From Simmondsia chinensis (Eukaryota; Streptophyta; Magnoliopsida; Caryophyllales; Simmondsiaceae), in NCBI GenBank assembly GCA_018398585.1, contig JAGTTD010000013.1, positions 5,366,492-5,430,491 of the forward strand: 64,000 nt of DNA. The letters are read 5' to 3'. The position numbers and the translations under genes were made by a program. The notes under the pieces are model-generated. The model was not told where the DNA came from. It saw nothing but the letters and a program-made list of their open reading frames with translations, and did no database searches. Below, piece after piece: positions 33,116 through 45,497 of the stretch (position 1 is the stretch's first letter; each line of letters begins with the position of its first letter).

Positions 33116-36100
33116 TCGATGGAAAACGAAAAATTCGGAAGCAGATGTGTAATCCCGTTCTAAGAATGTATCGGATATTTTGGTTAGTAACTTGCTAAAC
33201 GTATTTAATTTGGGTATTATTTTGTGTATCAAATGATGTGATATAAAAATTAGATTATAAGAGATTATATTAAATTAATTACTTTATTGTAAGCTATTTT
33301 TACCATATGCGGTGATAGACAAACTCCAAGTGACTCAAGCAGGTTGCTTGGGGCCTCCCACAATTTTATATTAAAATTTTTCTTTTTGAGAATGCATCTC
33401 AAAATTTTTTCATAGTATTGAGAATACTATTTTAATATGAAGAATTCAACAAAACTCTACATTTCAACAAAGAATAACTTGAGTTAAACTATCCAAGTTA
33501 CTTTTGAGCTGTTATTGGCTCATTTTTGAGCTAATATTAACTGTTAACGAGCCTTCAGTGAGCTTTGAACAAGCTTTGAACATGCTCTTATTGATTCATT
33601 TATGGGCTCTTATCAAACTATTAACGAACATTAACGAGTTGAGTACTCTCCCATTTAACTCAACTTGCTAAATTTATTGAGCCTGCTGGAACTTGGTTGA
33701 TAAGATATCGAGCCCCAATTTTTTTCCGATAATTAAGATTACAAAAGTTTCCAAGCTCAAAAGCCATGGGAGCTATCGAGCCCTAATAACGAACATAAAA
33801 GAGCCATAATCGATTTCAGACACATGAGCGAAAGAAAATATAAATCAAGCCTGGTCAAAATCCATCAACTGCATCAAATAACTACACAAAATTAGGCATA
33901 GATGATGCGTCAAGTAACTAATTACCTCAAAAGTTTAAACTATTAAGTTAAAACCAACCTATAAATATAGTTTTTAACGTTGGTTATATCGATTGAAAAT
34001 GAGTGGATAAGGGGTATAAGCGCATCGTTGAATCAGACTCAAGGGTAGCAATTTTATGGGTGATTGGCTCGGTTGGATCTTCTTGGACACTTGATTTTGT
34101 TTTCAGTAAACTCGGGAGGATTGGCAGGGGAAATGCATAGATACTCGTTCTTCCAACGACATCGGCAGGTAAATAGGTTGGCTGATTATATAGTGGAATC
34201 GGGAATAAATAGGAGGAGAAGCATATGTGTTTTCAGTTTCTGTATCTTTTGTATACTTAGGTTTTCGGCTTAATTTTGAAGGGGACTTTTGATGACTAAC
34301 CATCTATCAAAATAAGAGAAGAATAGTTTTATCATCCAACATACCTCTCACTAAGGGTGCAAACGAATTGAAAGTTTAATGAACTATTCGTATTTGAAAC
34401 TAATTACAACTCATTTGTGTTTGTTATTGGAGCTTAGTTGCCTATAGACCCCCAGTTCAAGGAAACTCAATAAATATAACTAGCCAAATTCAAACAAGGG
34501 GTACTCGACTTGTTAATATTCGTAAATGGTTTGATAGGAGCTCGTAAAGGGATCAATGAAAGCTCGTTAAAGATTCATTAACAATCAATATTAGCTTAAA
34601 AAGAATTCAATAATAGCTCGATAGTAACTCAAACAATTCAACTCGATAGTAAGCTCGATTAAATAACAAGTTCAACTCGATTATAAGCTTAATTCAATTC
34701 AATAATGCATCAATGACAGGCTCACAAACTAACCTAAGTACCAAATACACTAAAACTTTATCAAACCGATTTCAAACAGCCCAAGTTAATACTTTATTGT
34801 TGGAGTCCTCGAAAGAGGACCTCTCCAAAAATAGACGTACGCCACTTAAAAGTGAAGAACACACGGTATTCTTTAGTAAAAGGCGAAAGAATAGTTCGCT
34901 CTGTGTTCACCACATGGCTGCGTAGAGAAGTGTGTAGGGCAAGCGACGCCTAAGTACTAAGCATCCCACCCAAATATTTTCCTGTTGCCGATGTGGGAAG
35001 TTTTCTTTTAACCCTTCCTCAAAGTGCAAAATGGACATGTTGGGAATAATTACATTCAAGTATAAACGAAAGCATAAAATCAACTTAAAAATTGAAACAA
35101 TCAGTACCAGTATTTACCTGGAAGCTCTCTGTCGACTAGAGGGAAAAACCACAGGTCCCAAATGGATGCCTCATCCACTATAAAATTAAGGATTACAATT
35201 TCTAATTATAACTTCCAACCCCATACAATCATCATCAACAATTATCATCATCAGTGTGACTATTGCATGGTAAGTCACGAACTCTCTCAGAGTGTAACTG
35301 TTGCACGGCGAGTCACCAACCCTCTCAAAGTATAGTTTTTGTACGGTGAGCCACCAACCCTCTCAAAACATAACTTTGGATAAAGAAAGCTACATAACTA
35401 TCAAACTCAATCAAAACACCTCACTGATCACAAAAAAAAAAAAAACAAAAAAAATAAAATAAAACACCTCCAAAAGAAATCTCTCACTCTTCACCTGAGG
35501 CATCCCTTTACAAATCTCACAATACCTCACATTTTTCCTCTCTTCTCTTCATCTTTTAACCATCAATCTTAACCCCTATTTATAATTGAGTTACCTAGTC
35601 ATAATAGCAATCAAGCCTCAATTAGATTAGATAACTAAATCACATCAAATATCCCAAATCAAATCTAAATCAAATCAAATAAATATTAATTTTGATATAA
35701 ATAATATCCTAACATATGTAAGGGCCAAAGGTCGAGTCTATATTTTCTAATTGTCTCACTACATTTTAGAAGTGCTTTTTTGTTACTGCAAATCATCTAA
35801 ATTTTATATGCAATTTTAACAAACTCCCAACATTTTCTAATTTTTAAGATATCATGTCTATACTTTCCAAAATTTTTTAATATCACACTTTAGTGCAAAA
35901 GTGAGAGAAAATAATTAAAAAATTTTGAATTTATAGTTTAAAAATTTTAAAATATTTTAAATACTTAAACAAATTTTGAATATCTAAAAAAATTGTTGAT
36001 AGTTAGAAAAGTAATTTATTTTTTTCGATAATTAGCGACCAGTTCACAATACAATTCAGGCGCTCGAGCTAGCAAGCCCTAAAAAATCCGTTAAAAATGG

Positions 36101-36230
36101 GGCATAGAGAAATAAGAATAAGATCAAACAGGACTACAAACAACAAACAACAACAGGCATAATAGGACGAACCTAACTGACCTCTAAGACTGATTCGGAT
36201 CTCAGGGCAATCGAAACAGGATAAAAGCCA
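33116..36230. other. Gene-free spacer
   Basis: About 33480-33850 and 34360-34720 are AGCTC/GAGCT-rich decayed hAT-like repeats (the second starts TAAGGGTGCAAACGAATTG at about 34353). About 34800-35000 is an unplaced moderately complex segment (AAAAGAGGACCTCTCC-like). About 35230-35370 has two to three loose repeats of GTGAGYCACCAACCCTCTCAAA. No gene is recognised. Confidence 0.4.
35260..35365. repeat. Short degenerate tandem repeat, about 45-bp units
   Basis: Three imperfect units contain 'TATTGCATGGTAAGTCACGAACTCTCTCAGAGTGTAACT'-like text: TTGCATGGTAAGTCAC, TTGCACGGCGAGTCACC and TTGTACGGTGAGCCACC, each followed by AACYCTCTCA. Function unknown. Confidence 0.6.
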
Positions 36231-36239
36231 GTCAGGTCA

Positions 36240-38082
36240 TTCTTTCATCAAGTATGGCTCTCACCGTAGGCGGGTTAAAGCCATCGAAGTTCAGGCCTAG
36301 CCTCTTTCCCATCTCAATTACTCGCTCAGCCTCATGTACGCTACTACTCCGCTTCACCATATTCCTCTTCCTCTGCTTGCCTGAGATCTCACCCGATTTC
36401 TATGCGCTATTTCTGGGTGACATATCCTTTAAGAACTCTTGGAGCTCTCGTTTCTGTTGCTCCTTCTTCTTGCACTTCAAAGCTCTCATTTTCCTTTTTG
36501 TCGTCAAACATTTTCCTTTACTCTTCCTAAGAAAGCTAGATCCCTCCATGGGTGGCTTTGCCCTGTCTAAGGCATGGGGCTCGAAACCTGGTGGAAATTC
36601 AGGCCCAGAGGACTTTGAATCATAATTGTTGCAATGTCTCGAGCTTCATTCTCATGATGCGAGGTCTGAGCATGAGGCTGTATTGATTGGGCTTTATCAT
36701 TTTTCAGTCCACGGTAGAAGAGGAGGAGCAGGTTGGATTTGTCGAAGTTCCTGAATTGGTCTTTGAACAACAGGCTGGGGAAGCATAGGAAGGATAGATG
36801 CACGTGGCCAACAACACTCCAGATGCCACCTCTTGACATACGGACCGTGAATACGAATAGCAATCTAACCCAGTGACAGTTCTAAGACGCTCACTCCTTC
36901 GTTCATTAACCTTGTAAGGCGTCCTCCAGACTCCATACAGACATCGCTGATAGCTATCGTCTGTACGAGAGAGGGTTGAATCGGTGTGTTATGTCGCACT
37001 AGGGTGGTGCACTGACTGTCACGGTATGGATGCATACAGCAAGTGGCCTGCCCCCTTGCTAATATGGCTGAGGCCGCAAGAGCAACAACTCTGTGCGAAT
37101 AATCAGGGATCAATTCCTAATTACCCTCCTTGACTAAGACCAAGCAGGAACCCCCGTAAAATTGGACTTGGACCATCTAGTAAATTAATGTAGAGGAGCA
37201 AGTGTCAATGAGGATCCTGGCGGCATCAATACATCTCATGGCTGACGTCCTTGGGTCCATCCTGACGAACTTTCCCCATATTTTAGTGAGATCCATAAAG
37301 CAGTCCTTGGTCCAGTATTGGACAGGCAATCCAAATATCTCGATCCATACTCTTCTGTTTAGAGAACCAAGAGTCTCTTCGGAGTATTTATATACCTCTC
37401 TAAATTTTCGAAGTAAAATCTCTTTATGCTCCAAAGCCTCAGTCGATTCATAGACCAAGATAAAGGTATTGGTGTTTAATCCTCTAGGGGTTAAACCGTG
37501 AAGGTCGTTTTCAGTTATAAAAGTGAGGATATCATCCAAAATGACTTCTTCAGATGAATGCACATTTATAGATCGATTGAGCCAAGCCTCTACACTCTTA
37601 TTGGCGTTAGAAATCACAGTCTTCGGTATGTTAGAAGCCCTAGACCCCTCGACCCGAAATGGAGTATCAACACTCTGATCTTGGTTACCTGTAGTAGCTC
37701 TGGATTGTTGGGCCTCCCTCGATCTGGGTTTATCCCGAATGAATGGTTTTGTTGATCTTCTGTCAGGGTTAGCCCATTCAACCTTGAGCTTAACATCCGC
37801 CATCCATCGTTCATTCATGGATGAAATTGCCCTTTCAGCTTCACACGGATCATGAAACCGAACAAAGCCATAAGAATATCTAGACCTCAACCTCTTCTTT
37901 GCAAGGACAAAAGCATTGTAGATTGACTTGAAACCCCGGAAGATGGCTTTGAGCCATGAGTTAGACGTCCTTTCAGGCAAACCATCAACGAAGATGGACA
38001 CGGCCTCAACAGCAACAGACATTAAAAAATATTTTTTTAGAATGTCACACCAATAAAAATTAACAAATGTTAACGATTTCAT
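36240..38082 (-). pseudogene. Plant L1 LINE ORF1 with an N-terminal RRM domain, degraded
   Basis: The 301-codon frame 38082-37177 starts with an RNA-recognition motif (VSIFVDGLPE as RNP2-like, SRYSYGFVRFHDP as RNP1-like), followed by an acidic/basic linker and a DUF4283-like stretch (RRVWIEIFGLPVQYWTKDCF). Past the stop, minus-strand text at 36625-36254 reads SSGPEFPPGFEP and a basic Lys/Arg-rich block, the usual C-terminal part of plant L1 ORF1. The frame is broken in between (37113-36865). RRM-bearing ORF1 proteins bind element RNA in plant L1s. No ORF2 follows, so this is a fragment. A host RRM gene is the less likely alternative, because of the DUF4283-like part. Confidence 0.7.
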
Positions 38083-40638
38083 GGTGTAATATTGAAAATT
38101 TTGGAAAGTTTAAGTATGGCATTGAAAAATTAAAAAAATTAGGTAATTTTTTAAAAATGCACCTAAAATTTAGTTGGTTTTTAGTAAACAACATCTAAAG
38201 GTAGATTTGGGATTTAAATGAGCTAAGTTGAATTGGGTCAAAGCTCTAGAGGTTTGGGGATCAGGTCGCTAAAATTATTGGCCGAAGTTATTGAGCCTAG
38301 AGACCTTGTCCTCGAATTTGGTATGCTTACTTGAGCTTAAGAAGCTCATTATGATTCAAGCTAACGTAGGCCCGTTTAGGTTTATCTAAGCTCGATAGAG
38401 GCCTTTTAGGTTTGATTAGGCTTGATGTTTGCTTATTAAGATTCACAAGTTTTGATGCTCAAGTTATATCTGGCTTAGACTGCATAACCAGCTCAACATT
38501 CGAGCATTATAATAGGCTGCTTCCTAACTTGACTGTTTACAAGTAATACAGAAAGTGGAATAGTAGAAACCAATTTCTATTTCTGAAATAAATAAAGAAA
38601 CTAGATGTAATACATTTTGCTATTTTCCTACGAATGAACTCTTTCAACCAGTTCATTCCTAAGTGTGCTATGCATGTTGTGTTTGTTTGGCGTCTTCAAG
38701 TACGTTAGTAGATGGAGTATCCACTAAGTGTGTCGAACAAAGTCTTTTTGGTCTTCAAAATCTAAGTGCTTCCGTGTTAATCAATCCTTTAGCCATCTTG
38801 AAATGTATTCTCGTCCCTCTCCCTTGATTTTGATTGTGTCTCTCTTTTACTTCTTTCTTTTGGATAGTAAGGGAGGATTTTACAGACTATGTCCATCTTG
38901 ATTTGCTCATCTTGTATTGATACTAAGCATCAATGCATATTATATAAAAAAGAAAGCAGAGTATCATGCATCGGTGTTATTAAAACTGACTCAGATAAAG
39001 ATTACTATTAAATATTAAATTAATATTAATATATCTAGTTCGAATAATTTTGGTAATACATATAATAAGTTGAAGTAGCATGAATAATAAATCGCAATGC
39101 ACAAAATAAGCAACCAAAAAATATGAATAAATCAGTCATAGAAAGTAATATCAACTGAACGAATCAGAGAGCATTATATCTTATCTATGACCGTAAAAGA
39201 CTTACAGTCATAAGACACCATATTATATAATAGGGAGTGTCCAACATGAATTATAAGTTAAAGTAAAGATTGTAAATACAAAATAAGCAACGTGAAATGC
39301 TCAGTTTGCACACATTGTGGATTCTATATGCAAGATCTCCAAAAATATTTAATTTGTATGTTGTTTAATGCTTTCCCAATTCGCTCCATTCTAAGATCTT
39401 CTGGCCAGTTAACAAAAAATTCACATGAAGACGTGTATGAGATTGCCAAAAATAGCATTACGAGTGAGGGTAATATGCATATAAAAAAGACATATCACAT
39501 ATTACTTCTCCATAAACATGATTAATCTTAATATTAGAACAAAAAACAAGCAACTTCTTGACATCCTAAATACAGTTTTGGATGTTCAAAGCTTTCTCTT
39601 TCGAAAACTTGAATGATTGTGTCATTATCTCCTTTAATTCAATCCTTTGTTAATTAATTCTAAATTTAAATCTCTACCTATTAGTGGCGGTCAACAGATG
39701 GGGCCAACCAGTGGCTCAACCTAATTCCACTCATCTAAGGACTCAACCTGACCTAGGTTATCAGGTTAGGAGTTTGACATGGTACTAGGTTGTTTTGCAG
39801 GTTGAAAAACGTCTTCTTAGACCTATCTCGCTTGCCCTCCCCCCCTGCCTCATGACCCGTTATGACCCTTGTCCAACATGGCTTGACTTATGTCATGAAA
39901 TGGGCTTTTAATGAGTAAAATTTGCATCATATGTTCCAATCTGACCCATCTATGCACTCTAGACTTGCAAATTTGGTCGCATGTCAACTCATTGAATACC
40001 CCATTGCAAATTTTTTTAGATGATAATAAATACAACATCATAATAAGAGTCTCAAATAACCAAAAAAAAAAAAAAAAAGAAGAGAAAATGAACCATAAAA
40101 CCAAAAATTTCACACATAAAATGGAGAGAAATTATTATGTAATCATGGGTCACCACTTCACTTATAGTGACGCCACTCCCATTTTTACCTTTTAATGGGA
40201 AGTTATGCCCAATTTTGTAGGAATTAAATCTTAATATTGAAATTAATTTTTGTTTTAAAATAAAAGAATAATAGATAATTTAATGTCAAAAGTAAAAAAT
40301 AATTTTATACTTCTTATATGTCGGAGCTAATTTGAAATCAAGAAGTTTCAGGTATTCCACATGAAAGCATGATATAAAATACAAACTTGACTATGTAAGG
40401 TTTAAGTCAGATAAATAAAATTATATTAAAATATTAAATGCTTTAATTGAAATAATTTGCCACTTATATTTTTAAAATTATTATTTTAATAAATGGTACC
40501 CAAATAAAATTTTAAGCAAAATATTAAAAGTTTAGAAATGCAAATTTTAAAAAATAGTATCAAATTATAATTTCACATATTTTTAATTAAATTCATAAAA
40601 AATTGAGAATAACTTTTCATTAAAAAATAAAAATAAGA
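38083..40638. other. Gene-free spacer
   Basis: AT-rich. About 38260-38530 has AGCTCATTA/GAGCTT-rich decayed hAT-like repeats, and about 39670-39900 has degenerate GGTTGAGT/CAACCTGAC text. No coding sequence is recognised. Confidence 0.4.
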
Positions 40639-40655
40639 GTAGAAGTCACCGCATC

Positions 40656-40707
40656 CCAAACCCTGCTTATTGCGGGAGCTACGAGGCATGGGACTGTTGT
40701 TGTTGTT
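40656..40707 (+). mobile_element. 52-bp micro-insertion of the RTE/SINE 3' tail
   Basis: CCAAACCCTGCTTATTGCGGG ... GGACTG(TTG)n is bracketed by a perfect 17-bp direct repeat, GTAGAAGTCACCGCATC (40639-40655 and 40708-40724). It is the second shortest tail insertion in the window. Confidence 0.9.
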
Positions 40708-40740
40708 GTAGAAGTCACCGCATCAGCATCAATAAATGTA

Positions 40741-40818
40741 ACCTATAATCATATAATAATTTCTCTAAAATAAATAGAATGACATGAAACCTATAATCAT
40801 ATAATAATTTCTCTAATG
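40741..40818. repeat. Tandem duplication upstream of the L1 fragment
   Basis: AACCTATAATCATATAATAA plus TTTCTCTAA occurs at about 40741-40769 and 40790-40818. It could be a local duplication, or one side of a lost insertion; the L1 fragment begins right after the second copy. Confidence 0.75.
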
Positions 40819-42140
40819 GCAAACACGTTAACATTTGGGATGATAAATGGGTCCCCTCTGTTCCGGGCTTCCGTCCCTCATCCCAACATCCTCCCGACGG
40901 CCTTCTAGTTATGGTTGACCAGCTTATTCATCACGACAACAGAAGCTGGAACCAACAGAAGCTTTCCAAGCTTTTTAGTGAAGATGAGTCGGCCTTGATT
41001 GCTTCTATTCCCGTGGGGAACTCTTTTTTGGAGGATACTCAGGTTTGGCACCACTCAAGAGATGATTCTTTCTCTATTAAGTCCGATTATGCACTCTGGA
41101 ATGTCAATCGTATGCAGGTTTCCGATCTTAACCGCCCCTCCTCCTCTTCATTGGTAGCGGTTCCGAAGGCTTTGCACTCGTTATGGAACCTCCCCATTAC
41201 TCCAAAAGTCAAGCACTTCCTCTGGCGAGCTTACGCCAATGCTATTGCAACTAACGCCAATCTAAAGTCTAGAGGGATTCCTCTCTCTCCAGGGTGCTTT
41301 CGCTGCGGAAGTGTGGAAAAGACCGTTGAGCACATTCTGTTCTTCTGCCCCTTGCTCGGGCTATATGGTTTTGTTCTGATCTGGGGTTCAAGCCGTCCTT
41401 GGAGGGATTCCGTTGTTTCAGGTCATGGTGGGACCACATTTGCTCCATTTTAAGTCTTCCCCAGGAATCTCTATGTTTGATTGCTTTTATTTGTTGGGAG
41501 ATTTGGAAAGCCCGAAACGAATTCGTTTTTAGGCTTAATGATTATGATCCTAGGGAGGTGGCTTCTTGCGTTTCTCATGTTGCATTTGAAGCCATCTCTT
41601 TACTCGCCACAAATTCTCCCTCTCATGGACTCTCGCAATTGTCATCCCCTCAGTGGATCCCTTCACCCTCAGGTATTGTCAAAATTAACTCGGACATTGC
41701 TTGGATTTCTTTGCATTCTAAAGTAGGATTAGCGGTGGTGGCAAGGAACTCGTTTGGATCCATTGTCGGTAGCTGGTGTGGAACCGTTCTCGCTTCCTCC
41801 ACTTTGATGGCCGAGGCTTTTGGGATCTGGGCTGCTTACTCTCTTGCTCTTTCTTATGGATGGTCTAATGTGCTCTTCGAACCTGATTCCAAGAACCTCA
41901 TTGGGTACCTTCAGAAATTGGGTCTCCCGTCTTGAAAAATTAAGACAATTGTTGATAATATTTTTTCTATGATCTCTTTTGAGTCATTTTCTTTCGGTTG
42001 GACCCCTAGAAGTTGTAATAGGGAGGCTTATTTTGCTGCTAAACTTCATTGCTCTCCCTTATGTAAGTATGACTGGTGGAGATTTGTCCCTTCTAGTCTC
42101 GGTCAAATTGTAAACGTTAACGTCTATGGTGTTTAGTCTC
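40813..42140 (+). pseudogene. L1-type LINE 3' part: zinc-binding RT tail and RNase H
   Basis: Text starts NGKHVNIWDDKWVPSVPGFR, typical of plant non-LTR elements downstream of RT. It continues to a zf-RVT domain (TPKVKHFLWRAYANAIATNA, CFRCGSVEKTVEHILFFCP) and, after a frame break near 41355-41400, a plant-type RNase H (VKINSDIAW, LMAEAFGIW, VLFEPDSKNLI). A stop follows at about 41933, then coding-like remnant to about 42110. The 5' RT core is absent. The A-rich 3' end (AAAACAAAAATAAAAACACC, about 42145-42165) lies only about 65 bases before the CDC73 start codon. Confidence 0.85.
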
Positions 42141-42224
42141 TAGCCAAAACAAAAATAAAAACACCAGTGGCCCACCCATCTCCTCTCTCCCACACCCGCA
42201 CCTCTCTCTCCCTCTCTCTCTTCA

Positions 42225-44049
42225 ATGGACCCCTTGTCAGCGCTCCGAGACTACACAATCCGCGGTGATCTCGACAAGATCCACCGCGCAGGGACGGAGT
42301 TCCGCTTCGGCGCGGACTACACTTTCCCCTGCACTATTGACACCGCTTACCGTTCCAAACAAGGCAATCTATACACTCTCGAAACCCTAATTTACTTCAT
42401 CAACAACCACCATCTCCGCCACACCGATTATCTCCAAAGCGCGCGCACGCGCGGCATCCCCGCTGTCACCTTCATCGACCGCAAGCCCTTGCTTGACTAC
42501 CTCCATGGGCGTGCCGCCTCCTCCGACGCCATTGAGCTCTTTCTCCCTCCTCAAAACGCCGCTGTTGCCGCAGCGGGAAATGACGAGTATCGGCCTGAGG
42601 AGCCTCAGTTTTTGTCTGTTCATTCAAATGCGGCTACTGGGGGTGCGGAGAATGATGGGTTTGATGTGGGTGTTGATTTGGGTTCGGAAGTTAGGGTTTT
42701 GGAAACCCTAGACTATACGGGTTTGATTAGGGCTAGTGAGAGGCCTCTTAGGGATAGGGAGGAGGTGTTGCAGTGTAGGAATAGAGATTTTTATAGTGTT
42801 TATATATCAGCGTTGAAGAGGGAGGAAGAGAGGCAGAGGGTTGAGTCGCATCAGAGGAAAGATGGGTTGGTGGCGAAGAATCGGTTGATGGCAGGGGAGG
42901 AAAGAGGAAGAGGGTATCGCGAAGAAGGGTTTGATTCTGGGTCGAAGGGCAAGATGTTGAAGGGTGGGAAGATTGGGGAGGGGGTGCCGATTATTCTGGT
43001 GCCAAGCGCATCGAGTACGTTGATTACTATCTATAATGTGAAGGAGTTTTTGGAGGATGGGGTGTTTATACCGATGGATGTGAAGATGAAACAGATGAAG
43101 GGGCCAAAACCGGAGTGCGTAACGGTGCAGAAGAAGTTTAGTAGGGATAGGGATAAGGTGGTGACCGCGTATGAGGTTAGGGATAAGCCTTCTATTATGA
43201 AGCCTGAGGATTGGGATCGAGTTGTTGCGGCTTTTGTTTTAGGGAAGGAGTGGCAGTTCAAGGATTGGCCCTTTAAGGACCATGTTGAGATCTTTAACAA
43301 GAGTGAGTGAGATTTTGTACTATGAAATTTCGGGTTAGTCCCGTTAATGCTTAAACCCCCATTAGGAAACGCATCACAAAATAACAACGAAAAGTTCAAC
43401 AAAAAAACGAAACAGCGGACAAGATTTAAGTGGTTCGGCCAAATTTGCCTACGTTTACATAGTTGCAAAGATTTCAATATTTCTTGGAAGGTTTTATAGA
43501 GAGTTCCTTCTTTTCTCTTCCACTTTCTCAAACTCTGAATAGGTTTCATAAACAGAAGGAAAAGACCATTATCCCTCACATTAAACCTCCAAATGGGCCT
43601 AGTCCTAAAACAAAGCCCAAAAAATTAGCATGTAGTATTCATGTCATTCAGTTGCTTTCTGCTCCTATCTGTTTCAAGTTGTTTTACGCATAAATCGTTA
43701 CTATATGGATTACTTGGTGAGGTGATAAATATTTGGATTTTGTAGTTATTGGGTTCTTCATGCGTTTTGAGGATGACAGTATAGAATCAGCAAGAAATGT
43801 TAAGCAGTGGAATGTAAAGATTATCTCGGTTAGTATCCTCTTTGCTGAAGCTATTTGACCGTCTATTTTGATCATGCCTTCATGTACATTTCATCTCTGT
43901 TATCTTGGCATATTGATGTTAATACAACATCCGGTGTACATAATTCTGATATACAGATTAGCAAAAACAAACGACATCAAGACAGGGCTGCAGCTCTTGA
44001 GGTCTGGGATAAGTTGGAAGAGTTTATGCGCTCCCGATCTCATTCTTGA
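42225..44049 (+). CDS. CDC73: CDC73 / parafibromin homologue (PHP), Paf1 complex subunit
   Basis: A 417-residue nuclear protein of the Paf1 complex, which travels with RNA polymerase II and supports histone H2B ubiquitination and H3K4/H3K36 methylation; in Arabidopsis CDC73 acts on FLC and flowering. Exons: 42225-43302, 43746-43828, 43957-44049, all GT-AG, phases closing. The N-terminus MDPLSALRDYTIRGDLDKI and HHLRHTDYLQSARTRGIP are family hallmarks. The C-terminal Ras-like Cdc73 domain runs from about residue 255 (GVPIILVPSASSTLITIYNV) through KDWPFKDHVEIFNK and ISKNKRHQDRAAALEVWDKL to the end. Length matches the Arabidopsis protein as recalled (about 415). The 5' UTR abuts an L1 remnant. 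LTPG is the convergent downstream neighbour, as I recall for At3g22590/At3g22600. Confidence 0.96.
43330..43640 (-). repeat. Probable LTR remnant in CDC73 intron 1
   Basis: Contains AAGTGGTTCGGCCAAATTTGCCTACG, a phrase typical of plant copia LTRs, with GGGCCTAGTC and AAGCCCAA motifs nearby. No TG..CA termini or duplication were identified. Confidence 0.35.
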
Positions 44050-45370
44050 GGTTCCTGAGCCTGTGCTGTAAGTTCCTTCTGCAGATCTGCTTTGTAGATT
44101 TAGAAGTAGCTTTGCGATGTTCTAGGCATTGAGATTCTGAAATACAACTTAAGTTTTCAAATAATTAGTCAAATTCTATGTCCTTCCATGAATTTCTGGT
44201 GTTCTTCTAGATTATGCTTCCATATTGATCAATTGATAATTTGATTAATGGTCAACCAATTTGCATTAAAGAGTCATCTCTTCCAAGGAGTCAACCCGGA
44301 AAGAGGAAGAACACCAGGTTAATGAAGTTGTGGATTTTGTGTTCGCCCCTTTAAATATTTTGATTTATTGTATCGTATCTGTAAATATCGATTGATGTAG
44401 GAAAATACTGGCATTCCGTTGCTACGCTGTAAAATATCTTACTGTATTTTGTTAAAAAGGATATGTTGCTAGAATTTCATTTCAGGTGCGCTTGTTCTTT
44501 GAGATTTCCGGCTGTACAGCTTTATTTTATGGTATGTAGTCCCTGCTTTTCGACCTTCCACGGATTTTTCGTTAGAAAAACTGCAGGGTTTTTTTTTTTT
44601 TTGTTTTGCAAATTCTCTCAGTATCATAATCTCATGTGACTGTTGAGAGCTCTTGAAGGGTAATTTTCACTGAACAAATTGCATTAAAGTGCTCTTAATG
44701 AAGGTATTTTGATCAGATTGGAAACTTTATTGATGTATCATGGATCAAATCTCGCTTCATTTTTTCTTCTATTACAAAAAACACTACTCAAAATTTGGAA
44801 GCTCTAGTGGCAGAGTCTTCATGAATTTGATCCTTTTACGTGATCAAACATTTATCAAGTTAGCAATTGTAAGTTAGATCGGTACCTTGCTTCGAACACT
44901 GTTGTTGATCAATGACTTTCTTAAGGGCTTAGAAGAGTGGGAAAATGAGGTCTATTTTATTTTTCTTTGTACAGTGACTGGGTAGAATTATTTATTTATT
45001 TATTTATTTTTGATAAGTAGTGACGAGGTAGAAGCTAAATTAACCGAGAGAAGTAACGGCATTCGACTCTTAGGAATCTATTTGATGCAATTTTAATTGC
45101 GAGTACAACCTCGGGATTATAAAGGATTATGCAATACCATTTTGTTTCGCAATTTTATCGTTACTTGGAGGGGCCTTGGGGCGCTGAGTTTGGTGATATT
45201 CTCACTCTCAGTACTACGCTCCTGCTTAACTTATGTTGGTGTCCCCTTTTACGCAAAGAAACTGCTTTGGGGGCATCATAATGTTGACATTCAGACATTT
45301 TGTGGATTAACTTATTGCCTATCATTGCTTTATGCTTTCTATGTTCCATTGTGTTTTATGCTTTTCAGGT

Positions 45371-45497
45371 TGGGGGTCCTCGGACATAGCCTCCCTTAGG
45401 GTAGCTCCCCAAAGGGGTAAGGCTATGTACATTGCACCCTCCCCAAACCTTGCATATGCGGGAGTCCTTGAGGCACTGGGGTTTTTGTTGTTGTAGG
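45371..45497 (+). mobile_element. 5'-truncated RTE LINE tail
   Basis: GGTTGGGGGTCCTCGGACATAGCC ... AAAGGGGTAAGGCTATGTAC ... GGGAGTCCTTGAGGCACTGGGG then TTGTTGTTG. No clear flanking duplication. Confidence 0.8.

Noticed and set aside
36254..36625. 123-codon plus-strand ORF
   Set aside because: It is antisense to the L1 ORF1 C-terminal region, which reads better on the minus strand.
42387..42623. Antisense ORFs within CDC73
   Set aside because: Shadows of the GC-rich CDC73 first exon.
43330..43640. Additional CDC73 coding exon
   Set aside because: CDC73 is complete with 43302/43746 splicing; this stretch reads as repeat sequence.
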